The notes: a model not told the origin generated them from the sequence alone. A stretch of 64,000 nucleotides of DNA from Xanthomonas euvesicatoria pv. euvesicatoria (GCF_020880415.1 NZ_JAJIUJ010000038.1:124001-188000), one strand, 5' to 3'; shown: positions 29,969 through 39,965, numbered from the stretch's first letter. A program made the numbers and translations.

Positions 29969-31410
29969 AGCGTGCGTTGGAGGTCCGAACCCCAGGCGGC
30001 GAGCTGATCGAGTAGGGCTTGCTTGGTAGCATCGTCGGAGTGAGTACGCCGTAAATCCGCAATCTGCGCGTGGTATTGCTCCAGGGTGACTTCACCCAGG
30101 CCGCGGTCTTCGAGCAGGCGCTGGCGGCGATACACGTTCCAGCGCTCCTGTTCCTCGAACGAGAGTGTCTGCGGCCAGTTGCGCGCGCGGTAGCGAAACA
30201 GCAGCTCGATCAGGCGCGGGTCGCGAAAGCGCGCTTCCAGCGCGCCCAGTTCGTCCGGCGCGCTGGCGCGGACCTGTGCAAGCAGGCGTTTGTCGCCTTC
30301 GGCCAGAAATCCATCGTAGAGCGAGGCATCGGCATCGTTGACCGCCGCTACCGCGGCGCGTTCGCTGCCGTAGACCTGGCGCACCTTCTCGGCAAGTTCA
30401 GGGCCCAAGGCGCGCAAGCGTGCCGCCTTGGCCACTACCGCGTCGTGATCCACACCCAAGCGCTGAAAATCTGCAGCGCGCAGATGCTGCCAGGCCACCA
30501 GCGCGGGCGACTTGTTCAGATGCACTTCCTTCAACGGAATGCGCTGTTCGCCTTCCGGCAGATCCGCGGCGCGGATGTACAGGCGGTCGGCAATATCGTC
30601 GGGGCTCAGCCGCAACAACACCTCCGGGTCGCCCTCCAGATCGAACACGATCACGCGGCTGTCGATGCGCGGGTGGCGCGTCAGCGGCAACACCGCCGCG
30701 GCGCACAGGCGCGAGGCGGGGTAGCGCTGGGAGATATGCAGCACCGGCTGCATGGCGATGACATCCAGCAAGGTGGCGGCAAAGCGCTTGTCGCGCAGGC
30801 GCAGCGCGTAGTCCCACAACTTTGGCTGGTGCTGCTGGAATTTGCGCGCCATGCCGATGGTGGCGTACACGTCCGACAAGGCTTCGTGCGCATCGCCTTC
30901 GCGCACATCGTTGGCATCGGCCAGGTGCTCCAGCTTGAACGAGGTAGCGCCATCTTCGCGCTGCGGCCAGACGATGCCGTCCGGGCGCAGCGCATGGACC
31001 AGTCGCAGCACATCCAGCAGGTCCCAGCGCGAGTTACCGCCACGCCACTCGCGCTCGTACGGGTCGTAGAAATTGCGGAACAGGCCGCAGCGGATGAATT
31101 CGTCGTCGAAGCGGATCGAGTTGTAGCCCAGCGTGCAGGTCTGGGGCCGGCCCATTTGTTCGGCGATGCGCGCGAACGCCTCTGCTTCGGTGACGCCTTC
31201 GCGCAGCGCATGTTGCGGGGTGATGCCGGTCACCATGGTGGCATAGGGCGAGGGCAGCAGATCATCGGCCGGCTGCACGAAAAAGCTGATGGGCTCTTCG
31301 ATCACGCGCAACTGCGCATCGGTGCGCACCGCAGCGAACTGTGCGATGCGGGTGCGGCGTGGATCCTGGCCGAAGGTTTCCAGGTCGTAGAAGAGAAAGC
31401 TGTCAGGCAT
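29965..31410 (-). CDS. sbcB: Exodeoxyribonuclease I
   Basis: 481 residues. DEDDh exonuclease motifs are FYDLETFGQDP near the start, GYNSIRFDDEF and HEALSDVYATIG. The SH3-like and C-terminal ExoI regions follow. It degrades single-stranded DNA 3' to 5' in repair and recombination. Start MPDSFLFYDLE. Coupled to DUF2461. Confidence 0.95.
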   Translation of the reverse strand: MPDSFLFYDLETFGQDPRRTRIAQFAAVRTDAQLRVIEEPISFFVQPADDLLPSPYATMVTGITPQHALREGVTEAEAFARIAEQMGRPQTCTLGYNSIRFDDEFIRCGLFRNFYDPYEREWRGGNSRWDLLDVLRLVHALRPDGIVWPQREDGATSFKLEHLADANDVREGDAHEALSDVYATIGMARKFQQHQPKLWDYALRLRDKRFAATLLDVIAMQPVLHISQRYPASRLCAAAVLPLTRHPRIDSRVIVFDLEGDPEVLLRLSPDDIADRLYIRAADLPEGEQRIPLKEVHLNKSPALVAWQHLRAADFQRLGVDHDAVVAKAARLRALGPELAEKVRQVYGSERAAVAAVNDADASLYDGFLAEGDKRLLAQVRASAPDELGALEARFRDPRLIELLFRYRARNWPQTLSFEEQERWNVYRRQRLLEDRGLGEVTLEQYHAQIADLRRTHSDDATKQALLDQLAAWGSDLQRTL

Positions 31411-31495
31411 GCGGGTACGACATCCAGATGCGCGGCGCACGGCGTATGCGCTGCCGGTGCCGCCCAGTATCCCTCATCGCGGCAACGTCACGCTA

Positions 31496-31640
31496 AGAGC
31501 AGCCAACAAAACTACCGCGCAGCCGCCAGGCGGGTGCGGCCGGTGCTCGGAATCCTCATGTACCACTCGTGTACTGCGGTTCTGAGCGCGCCGTCTGCGC
31601 CCACCTGACGACTGCTCACTACGTTTTGTTAGCCGCTCTA
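31496..31640 (-). repeat. ~145-bp element with terminal inverted repeats, copy A
   Basis: Ends AGAGCAGCCAACAAAAC and GTTTTGTTAGCCGCTCT are 17-bp inverted repeats. The core contains GTACCACTCGTGTAC. Its reverse complement aligns along nearly its whole length with 60096-60238, including CAGTCGTCAGG, ACGAGTGGTAC, GATTCCG and GCACCGGCCGC. It fills most of the 258-bp gap between sbcB and kmo. It looks like a MITE or mobile intergenic repeat; no coding capacity was seen. Confidence 0.8.
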
Positions 31641-31668
31641 AGGCTGTCCTCCGTGTCTTCCGCAGAGG

Positions 31669-33036
31669 TCAATGCGCGCCGTCCAGCGGCTCCAGGCGTG
31701 CGTGCACAACCGCTTCCAAGGCAGCCCAGTCGATGCGCGACAGATCGCGGTGTCCCCGCGTGGCCTCCACCAGGATCTGGCGCTGGATCTCGCTGCGCGC
31801 CAGCGCAATCGAATAGCGCGTGCGCAGGAACGTCACCATGGTGTAGTGCGGCACGAAGCGGGTGGGCCAGCGCGCCTGCAATTTCTGTTCGAGCTCGCGC
31901 TGCAGCAGGAAGTCGGGGTCGTCGACGCGGTCGCGCATTTCCAGGTAGTTCTCCAGCGCCATCTGTTGGATGGCGGCCGCATCGTCGCGACGCGCAGCCT
32001 CGAAGGCCGCGAACGCGCTGGCGAGGTCGTCGTGCGCGTCCAGCTGATCTGCCAACGCCACGCAATCTTCGAATGCGCAATTCATGCCCTGCCCGTGGAA
32101 TGGCACCATCGCATGGGCGGCGTCGCCGATCAGCAATGCGCGGCCATCCAGATGCCAGCGATCCAGGGTCAGCGTGCCGAGCAGTCCGGGCGGATGCTCT
32201 TCCCAATGCTCCCTGAGCTGCGGAATCAGCGGCAATGCGTCCGGGAAATCGCGTGCGAACAAGGCCAATGCTTCATCGCCGGTGCGCGTGGTGGCAAAGC
32301 TCGGCTCGCCGGCGTTGGGCAAGAACAGGGTGACGGTGAACGTACCGCCATCGTTTGGCAGCGCAATGCACATGTAGCGCCCGCGCGGCCAGAGATGCAG
32401 CGCGTTGCCTTCGATCCGGAATCCGCCGCCCGGCTGCGGCGGAATTTCCAGCTCCTTGTACGAGTGATCGAGGAATTCGGTGCGTTCGCCCAGTGGCGAT
32501 TTGCGCTGCATCGCCGCGCGCAAGGCCGAGCCGGCGCCATCGCTGCCGATCAAGCTCTGAAAGTGGATCTCGTGCGGTTGGTCGTCGCGGTCGTCGATGA
32601 AGCGCGCATAGCCGGCGTCGAAGCCCACGGTATGCAGGCGGCGGTAGAAATGCACGCGCGCGCCGGCCTGTTCGGCCAGGTCGAGCAGCGCGACATTCAG
32701 CGCGGCGCGGTGGATCGACCAGATCACCTCGCTGTCGTCGCGCCCGTAGCGTTGCAGCTGCGGTTGGCCGATGATTGGGTGCACCATGCGGCCACGCATC
32801 ATCACCGCCTTGGCCATCACCGCATCTTCGGCGCCGGCCTGGCGCAGCGCATGCCGGCCGCGCTCGGCCAGCGCCAGGTTGATCGAGCGGCCGGACTCGT
32901 AGCCCTTGATGCGCGGGTCGCCACGCCGTTCGTATACGGTGACCTGCCAGCCGCGACGCGACAGCAGGATGGCCAGCAGGCAACCGGCCAGACCGGCGCC
33001 GATCAGGGTCAGGGAACGCGGAGAAACTGGGCTCAA
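31669..33036 (-). CDS. kmo: Kynurenine 3-monooxygenase
   Basis: 455 residues. FAD-binding GAGLAG is at 13-18, YESGRSINLALAERG is typical of the family, and a second FAD motif is LIGDAAHAMVPFHGQGMN. The C-terminal part has the RTRYSIAL region. It hydroxylates kynurenine to 3-hydroxykynurenine. Last gene of the haaO-FUSC-kynU-kmo cluster, which serves quinolinate synthesis for NAD. Confidence 0.95.
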   Translation of the reverse strand: MSPVSPRSLTLIGAGLAGCLLAILLSRRGWQVTVYERRGDPRIKGYESGRSINLALAERGRHALRQAGAEDAVMAKAVMMRGRMVHPIIGQPQLQRYGRDDSEVIWSIHRAALNVALLDLAEQAGARVHFYRRLHTVGFDAGYARFIDDRDDQPHEIHFQSLIGSDGAGSALRAAMQRKSPLGERTEFLDHSYKELEIPPQPGGGFRIEGNALHLWPRGRYMCIALPNDGGTFTVTLFLPNAGEPSFATTRTGDEALALFARDFPDALPLIPQLREHWEEHPPGLLGTLTLDRWHLDGRALLIGDAAHAMVPFHGQGMNCAFEDCVALADQLDAHDDLASAFAAFEAARRDDAAAIQQMALENYLEMRDRVDDPDFLLQRELEQKLQARWPTRFVPHYTMVTFLRTRYSIALARSEIQRQILVEATRGHRDLSRIDWAALEAVVHARLEPLDGAH

Positions 33037-33207
33037 TGCAATGTCCGGCAGCAGCCGGACGCAGCGCCGGCGAAAAGGGGAAGACAGCGACTGGCAACGA
33101 CGGTGGCCCCGGCAGCAACGCCGGGCGGGCTGGGAGTGTACGTGGGCGCGCGGCGATTCCGCGTGCCGTACAAGTGCTTTGGTGGCACTGCAGTCAGACT
33201 GCCGCGC

Positions 33208-34479
33208 TCAAGCAGCCGCCCAGGCTTCCACCTGCTCGACGAAGGTATGCAGATCGCTGAAGCGGTTGTACAGCGGCACCGGCGCAATACGGATCACGTC
33301 CGGTTCGCGCCAGTCGCCGAGCACGCCGGCCGCGTGCAGATGCTCGAACAGCGCGCGGCCCCGTGCGCGTCCGCCGGCCACCCGCAGCGACAGCTGGCAG
33401 CCGCGTCGTGCAGGTTCGGCCGGGGTGACGATCTGTAGTGCCTGCGGCACCCGCGCGTGGATCAATTGCTCCAGATGCCCGGTGAGCTGTTCGGATTTGG
33501 CGCGCAACGCAGCCATGCCGGCCTGGTCGAACAACGCCAGCGACGCGCGCAGCGGTGCCAGCGCCAGCACCGGCGGATTGCTCAGCTGCCAGCCTTCGGC
33601 GCCGGGCGAGGGCACGAACTGCGGGTCCATGCGGAAGCGGGTCTGCTGCTCATGTCCCCACCAGCCGGCCATGCGCGGCAGGTCGCTATTTGCATGCCGC
33701 GCGTGCACGAAGCAACCGCCCACCGCGCCGGGGCCGGCGTTGAGATATTTGTAGTGGCACCACACCGCGAAATCCACGCCGTCGTCGTGCAGGGTCAGCG
33801 GGAGATTGCCCACCGCGTGCGCCAGATCGAAACCCACCGCCGCGCCCTGCGCGCGCGCCAGCCGCACGATCTCGGCCAGGTCGAAGGCCTGCCCGGTGCG
33901 GTACTGGATGCCCGGCCACAGCACCAAGGCCAGGCGCGGGCCATGCTGCGCGATGGCTTCGGCAATGGCCGTCATCGAGACGGTGCCGTTGGGTTCGTCG
34001 GCGTCCACTTCGATCAGATGCGTGGCCGGGTCCAACCCGTGCAGGCGCAGCTGCGATTCCACCGCGTGGCGGTCGGATGGAAATGCGCCTGCCTCGATCA
34101 GGATCGCGCCGCGCTCGGCAGTGGGGCGGTAGAAGCTGGCCATCATCAGATGCAGATTGACGCTGAGGGTGTTCATCGCCACCACTTCGCCGGGTTGCGC
34201 GCCGACCACGCGCGCCAGCCCGTCGCGCACGAGTTGGTGGTAGGTCAGCCATTGGGTCGGGCCGGTGAAGTGACCTTCCACCGCCAGCGCGCCCCACCGG
34301 TCGAGCACCTCGTCCACCATCGCACGTGCCGCACGCGGCTGCAGGCCGAGCGAATTGCCGACGAAATAGGTCTGATCGTCATCGCCGTGCTGCGGGAACA
34401 CGAAGGCATCGCGCAGGCCGCGCAGCGGGTCGGCGGCATCCAGGGCGACAGCATGGGCGCGGGACAGCAGGTCGGTCAT
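33208..34479 (-). CDS. kynU: Kynureninase
   Basis: 423 residues, PLP-dependent. The Schiff-base lysine is Lys244 in WCHYKYLNAGPG. N-terminal YFVGNSLGLQP and VVAMNTLSVNLH are family motifs. It cleaves 3-hydroxykynurenine to 3-hydroxyanthranilate. Same strand and direction as kmo; 171 bp separate them with no gene seen. Confidence 0.96.
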   Translation of the reverse strand: MTDLLSRAHAVALDAADPLRGLRDAFVFPQHGDDDQTYFVGNSLGLQPRAARAMVDEVLDRWGALAVEGHFTGPTQWLTYHQLVRDGLARVVGAQPGEVVAMNTLSVNLHLMMASFYRPTAERGAILIEAGAFPSDRHAVESQLRLHGLDPATHLIEVDADEPNGTVSMTAIAEAIAQHGPRLALVLWPGIQYRTGQAFDLAEIVRLARAQGAAVGFDLAHAVGNLPLTLHDDGVDFAVWCHYKYLNAGPGAVGGCFVHARHANSDLPRMAGWWGHEQQTRFRMDPQFVPSPGAEGWQLSNPPVLALAPLRASLALFDQAGMAALRAKSEQLTGHLEQLIHARVPQALQIVTPAEPARRGCQLSLRVAGGRARGRALFEHLHAAGVLGDWREPDVIRIAPVPLYNRFSDLHTFVEQVEAWAAA

Positions 34480-34512
34480 CGTCGGGCTCGCAACACGGAT
34501 CAGGGCGGCAGT

Positions 34513-36642
34513 TTACCTGCCCGCATCGTGCACGCCGTCATGCACGGCCGGCGCATCGGCCGAGGCCGGTCGGGCAGGGCGCAGCAGGTGGGTGAGCGTG
34601 CCGATGCTGTCGGTGACGCGGTCGATGGTGTCGGCCAGCGCGGCGGTGGTTGGGGAACTGTCGGGCAATGCGGCCAGCGCATCGGAAAGCTGGCGCTCGG
34701 CGTTGCGCAAGGTGGTCGCGGCAGGAATACCGCCAGTGCGCAGGCAGTCGATCACCGCGGACAGCGCCTCATCGGCCTGCCGCGCGAAGATGGGCAGCGC
34801 GTCCAGCGTGGGCAACGGATGGCCATCGCGCAGCGCCGCTTCCAGCAACAAGCTGGCGCGGATCAGCCGGTTGCCATTGGCCAGCAGCGATTCGGCCAGC
34901 TTGAGCTCCTGCAGGTTGCGGCGGCTGCGCGGTTCGCCGCGAAGACGCTCGATCGAGGCCTGCGCATTGGTGCGGGCAACACGCGCGGCGGCACGCGTAT
35001 CGCTCAGACCCTCCATCTGGCCGAGCAGCACATGGCGGAGATGGTCGCGATATGCGCTGAGCAAGTGCGCCAGCGAGGCGCGAATCTGCCGGCGTTCGCG
35101 CGTGGGCCACAACGCATAGGCGACCAGCGCCAGCGCGCTGCCGGCCACTGTCGCCTGCAGGCGCGCGCCGACCGCTTCGCCCGGTGCAACGCCTTCGAAG
35201 GACAGCAGCAGCACCAGCATGCCGGTCAAAAACGCCACGCCGATGCCGTAGTTCACCTGTGTCAGCAAGCGAAACCCGAGGCAAAACAGCGCCAGCAGGG
35301 CCATGCGGACGCTGGCGCCGTCCATGGCCAGGTGCGCGAGCAAGGTGGCAAGCAATAGTCCGACGAAGGTGCCGGCCACGCGCAACGCGCCAAAGCTGAA
35401 GGTGCCGCCGAAATCGGGCTTGAGCACGATGGCGGTGGTCATCGGAATCCAGAAGCCGTGCGGAATCTGCTGCCAGCGCTGGAAGGCGATGGCCAGCGCC
35501 AGGCACACGCCGCAACGCAACGCGTGCCGGAAGGCGACCGACGACAGGTCCAGATTCGCGCGCAACGTGGCCCAGGTCGCGGCCGGGCGCAACGCCGACG
35601 GCAGCCGCGCTTCGGCCAGTTGCGCCTGGATTTCGCCACGGCTGCTGGCCCAGTGCGCGTTGCGGATCAGCGCGCGCAGCTGGCCGCCCAGGCCTTGCGC
35701 GCGCGCGACGGCGACACGCACCAGGCGGCGTTCGCGCGTGTCGGCGTTGTCGTGCTGAAACTGTGCCAATGCACCGACCAGATCGTCGAACCCGGTCATC
35801 GAGGCATTGGCGGCCTGCGGGTCTTCACCCATGGTCATCGCGTGCGCGAGCTGTTCCAGCACGATGGCGCTGCGTTCGAGCACGCGTTCGATCGCCGGTC
35901 GCGCCTGCGAGTCGGTCAGGCGCGTCTCGGCATCGGCCAACGACAGCAGCTCCAGCCGCACCCGATCGCACAGCTCGGCGATGATGCGAAAGCTCTGCAC
36001 CGCGATCGCGCGCGAGCGATGCTCGCCGTGCAGCATCACCATCGCGTCGAGTACTTCCTGCGTCGCCGGCGGCGCCGCACTGGCGTCCGGGCGCTGCCGC
36101 GCGATGCCGGCCAGCTGGCGCATCAGGTCTGCCAATGCAAAGCGTTCCGGGCGATAACGCTGCAGCGGCCACGCCGCCAACGCCAGCACCACCTGCAGCA
36201 GTCCGCCAGCGAAGATCAGCGCCGCCACACCGGGTGCCTGCTGCACCGGCAGCCGCATGTCTGCGCTGACCACCAGCAGGATCATGCTGGTCAGGCCCAC
36301 CCGCGCGGCCACCGGTCCGAGCGCCACCAGCAAGCCGCCGCCCAGGCCGAGCAACAGGCCGGCCAGCACCAGCGCCGGCGTATTGTGGCCGACCCAGATG
36401 CCGAGCAAGGCAGCCAAGCCGGCCGCCAGGGCTGCCATCAACATGCGTTGCAGACGCGCGCGATACGGCCCGGGCTGGTCGGAAAACATGGTATTGAGCG
36501 CGCCGCTGCACACCGCCAGGCCGGCGGCAACCTGCCCGGTCGCCACGCCGATCGCCAGCGGCAGGACGACTGCAACGGTGTTGCGCAGCGCGACGCGCAG
36601 GGGCACGTCGCGCGGTTTGAGGTCGATCAGTGCGCGCAGCAT
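34513..36642 (-). CDS. FUSC-family membrane transporter
   Basis: 709 residues. Two blocks of membrane helices (about 20-155 and 380-530) are each followed by a long soluble helical region, the AaeB/YccS-like FUSC layout. Such proteins are linked to export of aromatic acids. Its position between haaO and kynU suggests a role with kynurenine-pathway intermediates, which is inference. Start MLRALIDLK; a longer frame upstream is unlikely. Confidence 0.85.
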   Translation of the reverse strand: MLRALIDLKPRDVPLRVALRNTVAVVLPLAIGVATGQVAAGLAVCSGALNTMFSDQPGPYRARLQRMLMAALAAGLAALLGIWVGHNTPALVLAGLLLGLGGGLLVALGPVAARVGLTSMILLVVSADMRLPVQQAPGVAALIFAGGLLQVVLALAAWPLQRYRPERFALADLMRQLAGIARQRPDASAAPPATQEVLDAMVMLHGEHRSRAIAVQSFRIIAELCDRVRLELLSLADAETRLTDSQARPAIERVLERSAIVLEQLAHAMTMGEDPQAANASMTGFDDLVGALAQFQHDNADTRERRLVRVAVARAQGLGGQLRALIRNAHWASSRGEIQAQLAEARLPSALRPAATWATLRANLDLSSVAFRHALRCGVCLALAIAFQRWQQIPHGFWIPMTTAIVLKPDFGGTFSFGALRVAGTFVGLLLATLLAHLAMDGASVRMALLALFCLGFRLLTQVNYGIGVAFLTGMLVLLLSFEGVAPGEAVGARLQATVAGSALALVAYALWPTRERRQIRASLAHLLSAYRDHLRHVLLGQMEGLSDTRAAARVARTNAQASIERLRGEPRSRRNLQELKLAESLLANGNRLIRASLLLEAALRDGHPLPTLDALPIFARQADEALSAVIDCLRTGGIPAATTLRNAERQLSDALAALPDSSPTTAALADTIDRVTDSIGTLTHLLRPARPASADAPAVHDGVHDAGR

Positions 36643-36705
36643 GGTGCCGGTTTCAGAGCATGCGAGCGGCAAACCTGCTGCGCGCAGCCGCATGCCATCG
36701 CGCTG

Positions 36706-37236
36706 TCAGTCCTCGACCGTGGCATAGCGCTCGGGCGCAGGATGCAGATGCCCGCACTGCGAACAGGTGCGCAGCGCCAGCGAACGGTAGAAGCGATCGA
36801 ACACCGGCGGGAAGTCGGTTTCGATGTTCTTCAGCGGAAACATCGCTTCATACAACTTGTGATTGCACTGCGGGCAATACCATTGCAGGCCGTCCTGCTC
36901 GTTGGGCAGGCGCTCGCGTTCGATCACCAGGCCGATCGAGCCGGCCGCGCGTTGCGGCGAGTGCGGCACCTTGGGCGGCAGCAGAAAGACTTCGCCGGCA
37001 CGGATCGGAATGTCGCGCGCCACGCCCTCGTCCTGCACCTTCAGCACCATTTCGCCTTCGAGCTGGAAGAACCACTCCGGGCCTTCGTCGTAGTGATAGT
37101 CGGTGCGCGCGTTCGGCCCGCCGACCACCATGATGATGAAGCCATCCTGCTGGATGCACTTGTTGCCCACCGGCGGTTTGAGCAGATGGCGGTGTTCCTC
37201 GATCCAGGCGTGCAGGTTGATCGGCGGGATCAGCAT
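36706..37236 (-). CDS. haaO: 3-Hydroxyanthranilate 3,4-dioxygenase
   Basis: 176 residues. A cupin with iron ligands in [15 protein letters not shown] and PKVPHSPQR, and a bacterial-type C-terminal rubredoxin-like site with two Cys pairs (CPQC and CSQC). It opens 3-hydroxyanthranilate to the precursor of quinolinate. First gene of the cluster. Confidence 0.96.
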   Translation of the reverse strand: MLIPPINLHAWIEEHRHLLKPPVGNKCIQQDGFIIMVVGGPNARTDYHYDEGPEWFFQLEGEMVLKVQDEGVARDIPIRAGEVFLLPPKVPHSPQRAAGSIGLVIERERLPNEQDGLQWYCPQCNHKLYEAMFPLKNIETDFPPVFDRFYRSLALRTCSQCGHLHPAPERYATVED

Positions 37237-37322
37237 CGACGTTCCTCGGCAAAGTAAGGTATCCGGCTCAGCCGGCCGCCTACGTCCGATGGACGCTGCG
37301 GCCGGCCAGGTGTGCGTGCGGC

Positions 37323-37985
37323 TCAGCGCTCGGCGCGATCGGCCTGGATCTGCGCCAGCGCTGCGTCATAGCGTTCCTGCAGCAACTCGGGGCGGTCGAT
37401 CGACATGCCCAGGTCGTGCGCGCGGCCATCGCGCAGGCTGTATACCCAGCCATGCACGCTCAATTGCTGGCCGCGCTCCCAGGCATCGTGCACGATGGTG
37501 GTGCGGCACACGTTGACCACTTGTTCGAGCACGTTGAGCTCGCACAGGCGTGCGTGCTGCACCGACAGCTCGCCGGCGTTGTGCAGGCAGGCTTCGTGCT
37601 TGTCGGCCACGTCGGTGACGTGGCGGATCCAGTTGTCGACCAGGCCCATGCGCTTCTGGGTCAGGCTGGCGAACACGCCGCCGCAGCCGTAATGGCCGAC
37701 CACCAGCACATGCTTGACCTTGAGCACATCCACCGCGAACTGGATCACCGACAGGCAATTCAGATCGGTATGCACGACCACGTTGGCGATATTCCGGTGG
37801 ACGAAGACTTCGCCCGGCGCCATGTCGATGATCTGGTTGGCCGGCACGCGCGAATCGGAGCAGCCGATCCACAGATATTCCGGCGTCTGCTGGGTCGAGA
37901 GCTTGGAAAAGAATTCCGGATCCTCGCGGCGGATACGCTCGGACCAGGCGCGGTTGTTTTCAAGCAAGTGGTTAAGCTCGTTCAT
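37323..37985 (-). CDS. can: Beta-carbonic anhydrase (Can type)
   Basis: 220 residues. Zinc ligands and dyad: Cys42-Ser-Asp44-Ser-Arg46, His98 and Cys101 in GHYGCGG. It resembles E. coli Can (CynT2) more closely than the SulP-linked copy at 12860-13540. It hydrates CO2 to supply bicarbonate for carboxylations. Divergent from the muramidase operon. Confidence 0.95.
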   Translation of the reverse strand: MNELNHLLENNRAWSERIRREDPEFFSKLSTQQTPEYLWIGCSDSRVPANQIIDMAPGEVFVHRNIANVVVHTDLNCLSVIQFAVDVLKVKHVLVVGHYGCGGVFASLTQKRMGLVDNWIRHVTDVADKHEACLHNAGELSVQHARLCELNVLEQVVNVCRTTIVHDAWERGQQLSVHGWVYSLRDGRAHDLGMSIDRPELLQERYDAALAQIQADRAER

Positions 37986-38108
37986 GCGCGCAGTATTCCA
38001 GAAAACGTGGCCGTGGCGGCTTCTATGAGCGCCCAGGATGAATCAGCTTTCAGGCTTCCCGGTCTCGGCGAACGACCGATGTGCGGCCAGTGCACCCCTG
38101 GGGAAACT

Positions 38109-38139
38109 GGCGCCACCGATCAACTCCACAGGTGGCGCC
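38109..38139 (+). promoter_or_regulatory. Inverted repeat overlapping the muramidase ribosome-binding site
   Basis: GGCGCCACC (38109-38117) and GGTGGCGCC (38131-38139) are perfectly complementary around a 13-nt loop. The right arm contains the GGTGG Shine-Dalgarno, and the ATG follows one base later. In RNA this would hide the start of the GH108 gene; as DNA it could be an operator. Confidence 0.6.
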
Positions 38140-38140
38140 G

Positions 38141-38677
38141 ATGGCCGACTTCAACGCGTTCTTTCCGACCTTGCTCAAACACGAAGGCGGTTTCGTCAAC
38201 GATCCCGTCGATCCGGGCGGAGCCACCAACAAGGGCATCACCCTGTCGACCTTCAAGGCCTGCGCGCAGAACCTGCTGGGCATCGAGCCAAGTCTGGCGA
38301 ACCTGCGTGCGTTGACCGACGCCCAGGCTGGGGTCATCTACAAGGCGCAGTACTGGGACCGGCTGCGCGCCGATCAGATCGCGCTGCAGCCGTTAGCCAA
38401 CATCGTGTTCGACTTCTACGTCAACGCCGGCAACAACGCCATCAAACTGCTGCAGACCGTGCTCAACAGCCAGACCGGCGGCAAGTTGGTCGCTGACGGC
38501 CGCATGGGGCCGGCCACCTTCGCGGCGCTGGCATCCAGCAACCAGCAAGACCTGTATGCACGCTACAAGGCCGGCCGCAGGGACTATTACCACAGGCTCG
38601 TCGCAGCGCGACCGGCGCTTGGCAAGTTTCTCAAGGGCTGGCTGGCGCGCGTGGATTCCTTTCCCGACTCGGTCTGA
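38141..38677 (+). CDS. GH108-family muramidase (endolysin-like)
   Basis: 178 residues. The catalytic Glu15 lies in KHEGGFVNDPVDPGGATNKG, the hallmark of glycoside hydrolase family 108, and a PG_binding_3-like C-terminal half follows (YVNAGNNAIKLLQ). It should cleave peptidoglycan. There is no signal peptide, as in phage-type endolysins and secretion-system muramidases. Heads a run of eight same-strand genes. The start is preceded by an inverted repeat. Confidence 0.9.
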   Translation: MADFNAFFPTLLKHEGGFVNDPVDPGGATNKGITLSTFKACAQNLLGIEPSLANLRALTDAQAGVIYKAQYWDRLRADQIALQPLANIVFDFYVNAGNNAIKLLQTVLNSQTGGKLVADGRMGPATFAALASSNQQDLYARYKAGRRDYYHRLVAARPALGKFLKGWLARVDSFPDSV

Positions 38678-38719
38678 GCCGGCAGCGGCCCAGCGACACT
38701 TCCTACCGACGAGCCCGAC

Positions 38720-39250
38720 ATGGCGCAGATATCCCTCAATGATCTGATCGAAGCACTGGCTGGCGCGGTCATCGACGCCCAGGACCGGATCGAGCAACAC
38801 CAGATGGCCAACCTGGGTGCGTTCTTCGACGAAGACAACCGTCCTAGAAGCGTCCTGATCCGCTTGCCGTCGCAGCACCCGGAAGCGGGTGAGAACGACG
38901 AAGACCTGTATCGGGCACCGCTGTTGCCGCTGGTGTCGTCCAACGTCCTGCGGATCAAGGATGTAGAGATCAGTTTCGATGCACAGCTCGGTGAACTCAG
39001 CGAGCTGGACGAAGCAGGCGTGCCGGATGCGTTGGCGGTTCCATCCGTCGTCGAGGACTGGCATCCCAAGCCGCCGGCGCTGCCAGGCCAGATTGGCATC
39101 GATCTCGGCTCCAACGCAAAAAATGCACGAAACAGTGCGGTGCACGTCGTGTTGCGCGTGGAAGGCAGCGAGCCGACCGAGGGCGTGGCACGTCTCATCA
39201 ATCGCCTTGCGCAGTCGCAAGGTGTGTTCAAGACGGTCAAGGGAGAGTAA
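38720..39250 (+). CDS. DUF2589-like protein A
   Basis: 176 residues, soluble. It shows the layout of the DUF2589 protein next to it: an N-terminal helical segment with LIEALAGAVIDAQDRIE, then APLLPLVSSNVLRIKDVEISFD, and a C-terminal VHVVLRVEGSEPTEGVARLINRL. The last two segments align with PLLTLVNVPNLSIQTVDVTFD and YHVALHAEDRGTPEGLSRVLD of the neighbour. Function unknown. 42 bp after the muramidase. Confidence 0.75.
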   Translation: MAQISLNDLIEALAGAVIDAQDRIEQHQMANLGAFFDEDNRPRSVLIRLPSQHPEAGENDEDLYRAPLLPLVSSNVLRIKDVEISFDAQLGELSELDEAGVPDALAVPSVVEDWHPKPPALPGQIGIDLGSNAKNARNSAVHVVLRVEGSEPTEGVARLINRLAQSQGVFKTVKGE

Positions 39251-39301
39251 CGCCCGCCGTCATCGCTTTCTTCTTAAACAACCGTTCTTCAGGAGAACAT
39301 C

Positions 39302-39919
39302 ATGAGCGATATCGTCAACATGTCCGACCAGTTCAAGGGCCTGCCGATGGCAGACCTGATCGGCGCTCCGCTGCGTGCAGCCTGCGATGCGCAGGTCATG
39401 CTGGCACGGGCCACCGCCGACTTCATCAAGGTCATCGGCTTTCTGCCGCCGACCGACCCTGCCGATCCCAACGGGAACGGCGGCACGCGCACCGCGCAGT
39501 TCAAATTCAAGCGCCCGGTCGAAGACCCTAGCGGTACCGGCATGGCAGAGGAAGAAGTCGAGATCGTTGTACCGCTGTTGACCCTCGTCAACGTCCCCAA
39601 CCTGAGCATTCAGACCGTGGACGTCACCTTCGATATGGAAGTCAAATCCTCGTTCTCGGAAAAGGAAGCCGAAGACAAGAGCCTCAAGGTGGATCTGGAA
39701 GCCAGCGTCGGCTGGGGCGTCTTCAAGGCCAAGGTCAACGTGCAGGGCTCCGTGTCCAGCCACAAGGAAAATACCCGCTCTTCGGATAACTCGGCAAAGT
39801 ATCACGTCGCGCTGCACGCCGAAGATCGCGGCACGCCCGAAGGCCTGTCGCGTGTGCTCGACATCCTGCAGACCGCTGCGGCCCCACGCAAAGTCACCGC
39901 ACCTGTGCCGGTGCCGTAA
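39302..39919 (+). CDS. DUF2589 protein B
   Basis: 205 residues. The clearest family member of the three: MADLIGAPLRAACDAQVMLARATADFI, then a beta-rich part with PLLTLVNVPNLSIQTVDVTFD, a Lys/Glu/Ser-rich centre and a Pro-rich end. Family function unknown to me. AGGAG ribosome-binding site; 51 bp after protein A. Confidence 0.85.
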   Translation: MSDIVNMSDQFKGLPMADLIGAPLRAACDAQVMLARATADFIKVIGFLPPTDPADPNGNGGTRTAQFKFKRPVEDPSGTGMAEEEVEIVVPLLTLVNVPNLSIQTVDVTFDMEVKSSFSEKEAEDKSLKVDLEASVGWGVFKAKVNVQGSVSSHKENTRSSDNSAKYHVALHAEDRGTPEGLSRVLDILQTAAAPRKVTAPVPVP

Positions 39920-39965
39920 CGTCGCTAGTGCGTCCCGTACTTTCCCCTAACCCGAGTCGTTGCCG

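Noticed and set aside
38141-38677. Prophage remnant explanation for the muramidase
   Set aside because: No integrase, capsid, tail or attachment-site genes flank it, and neighbours on both sides are chromosomal. Not excluded as a distant origin.
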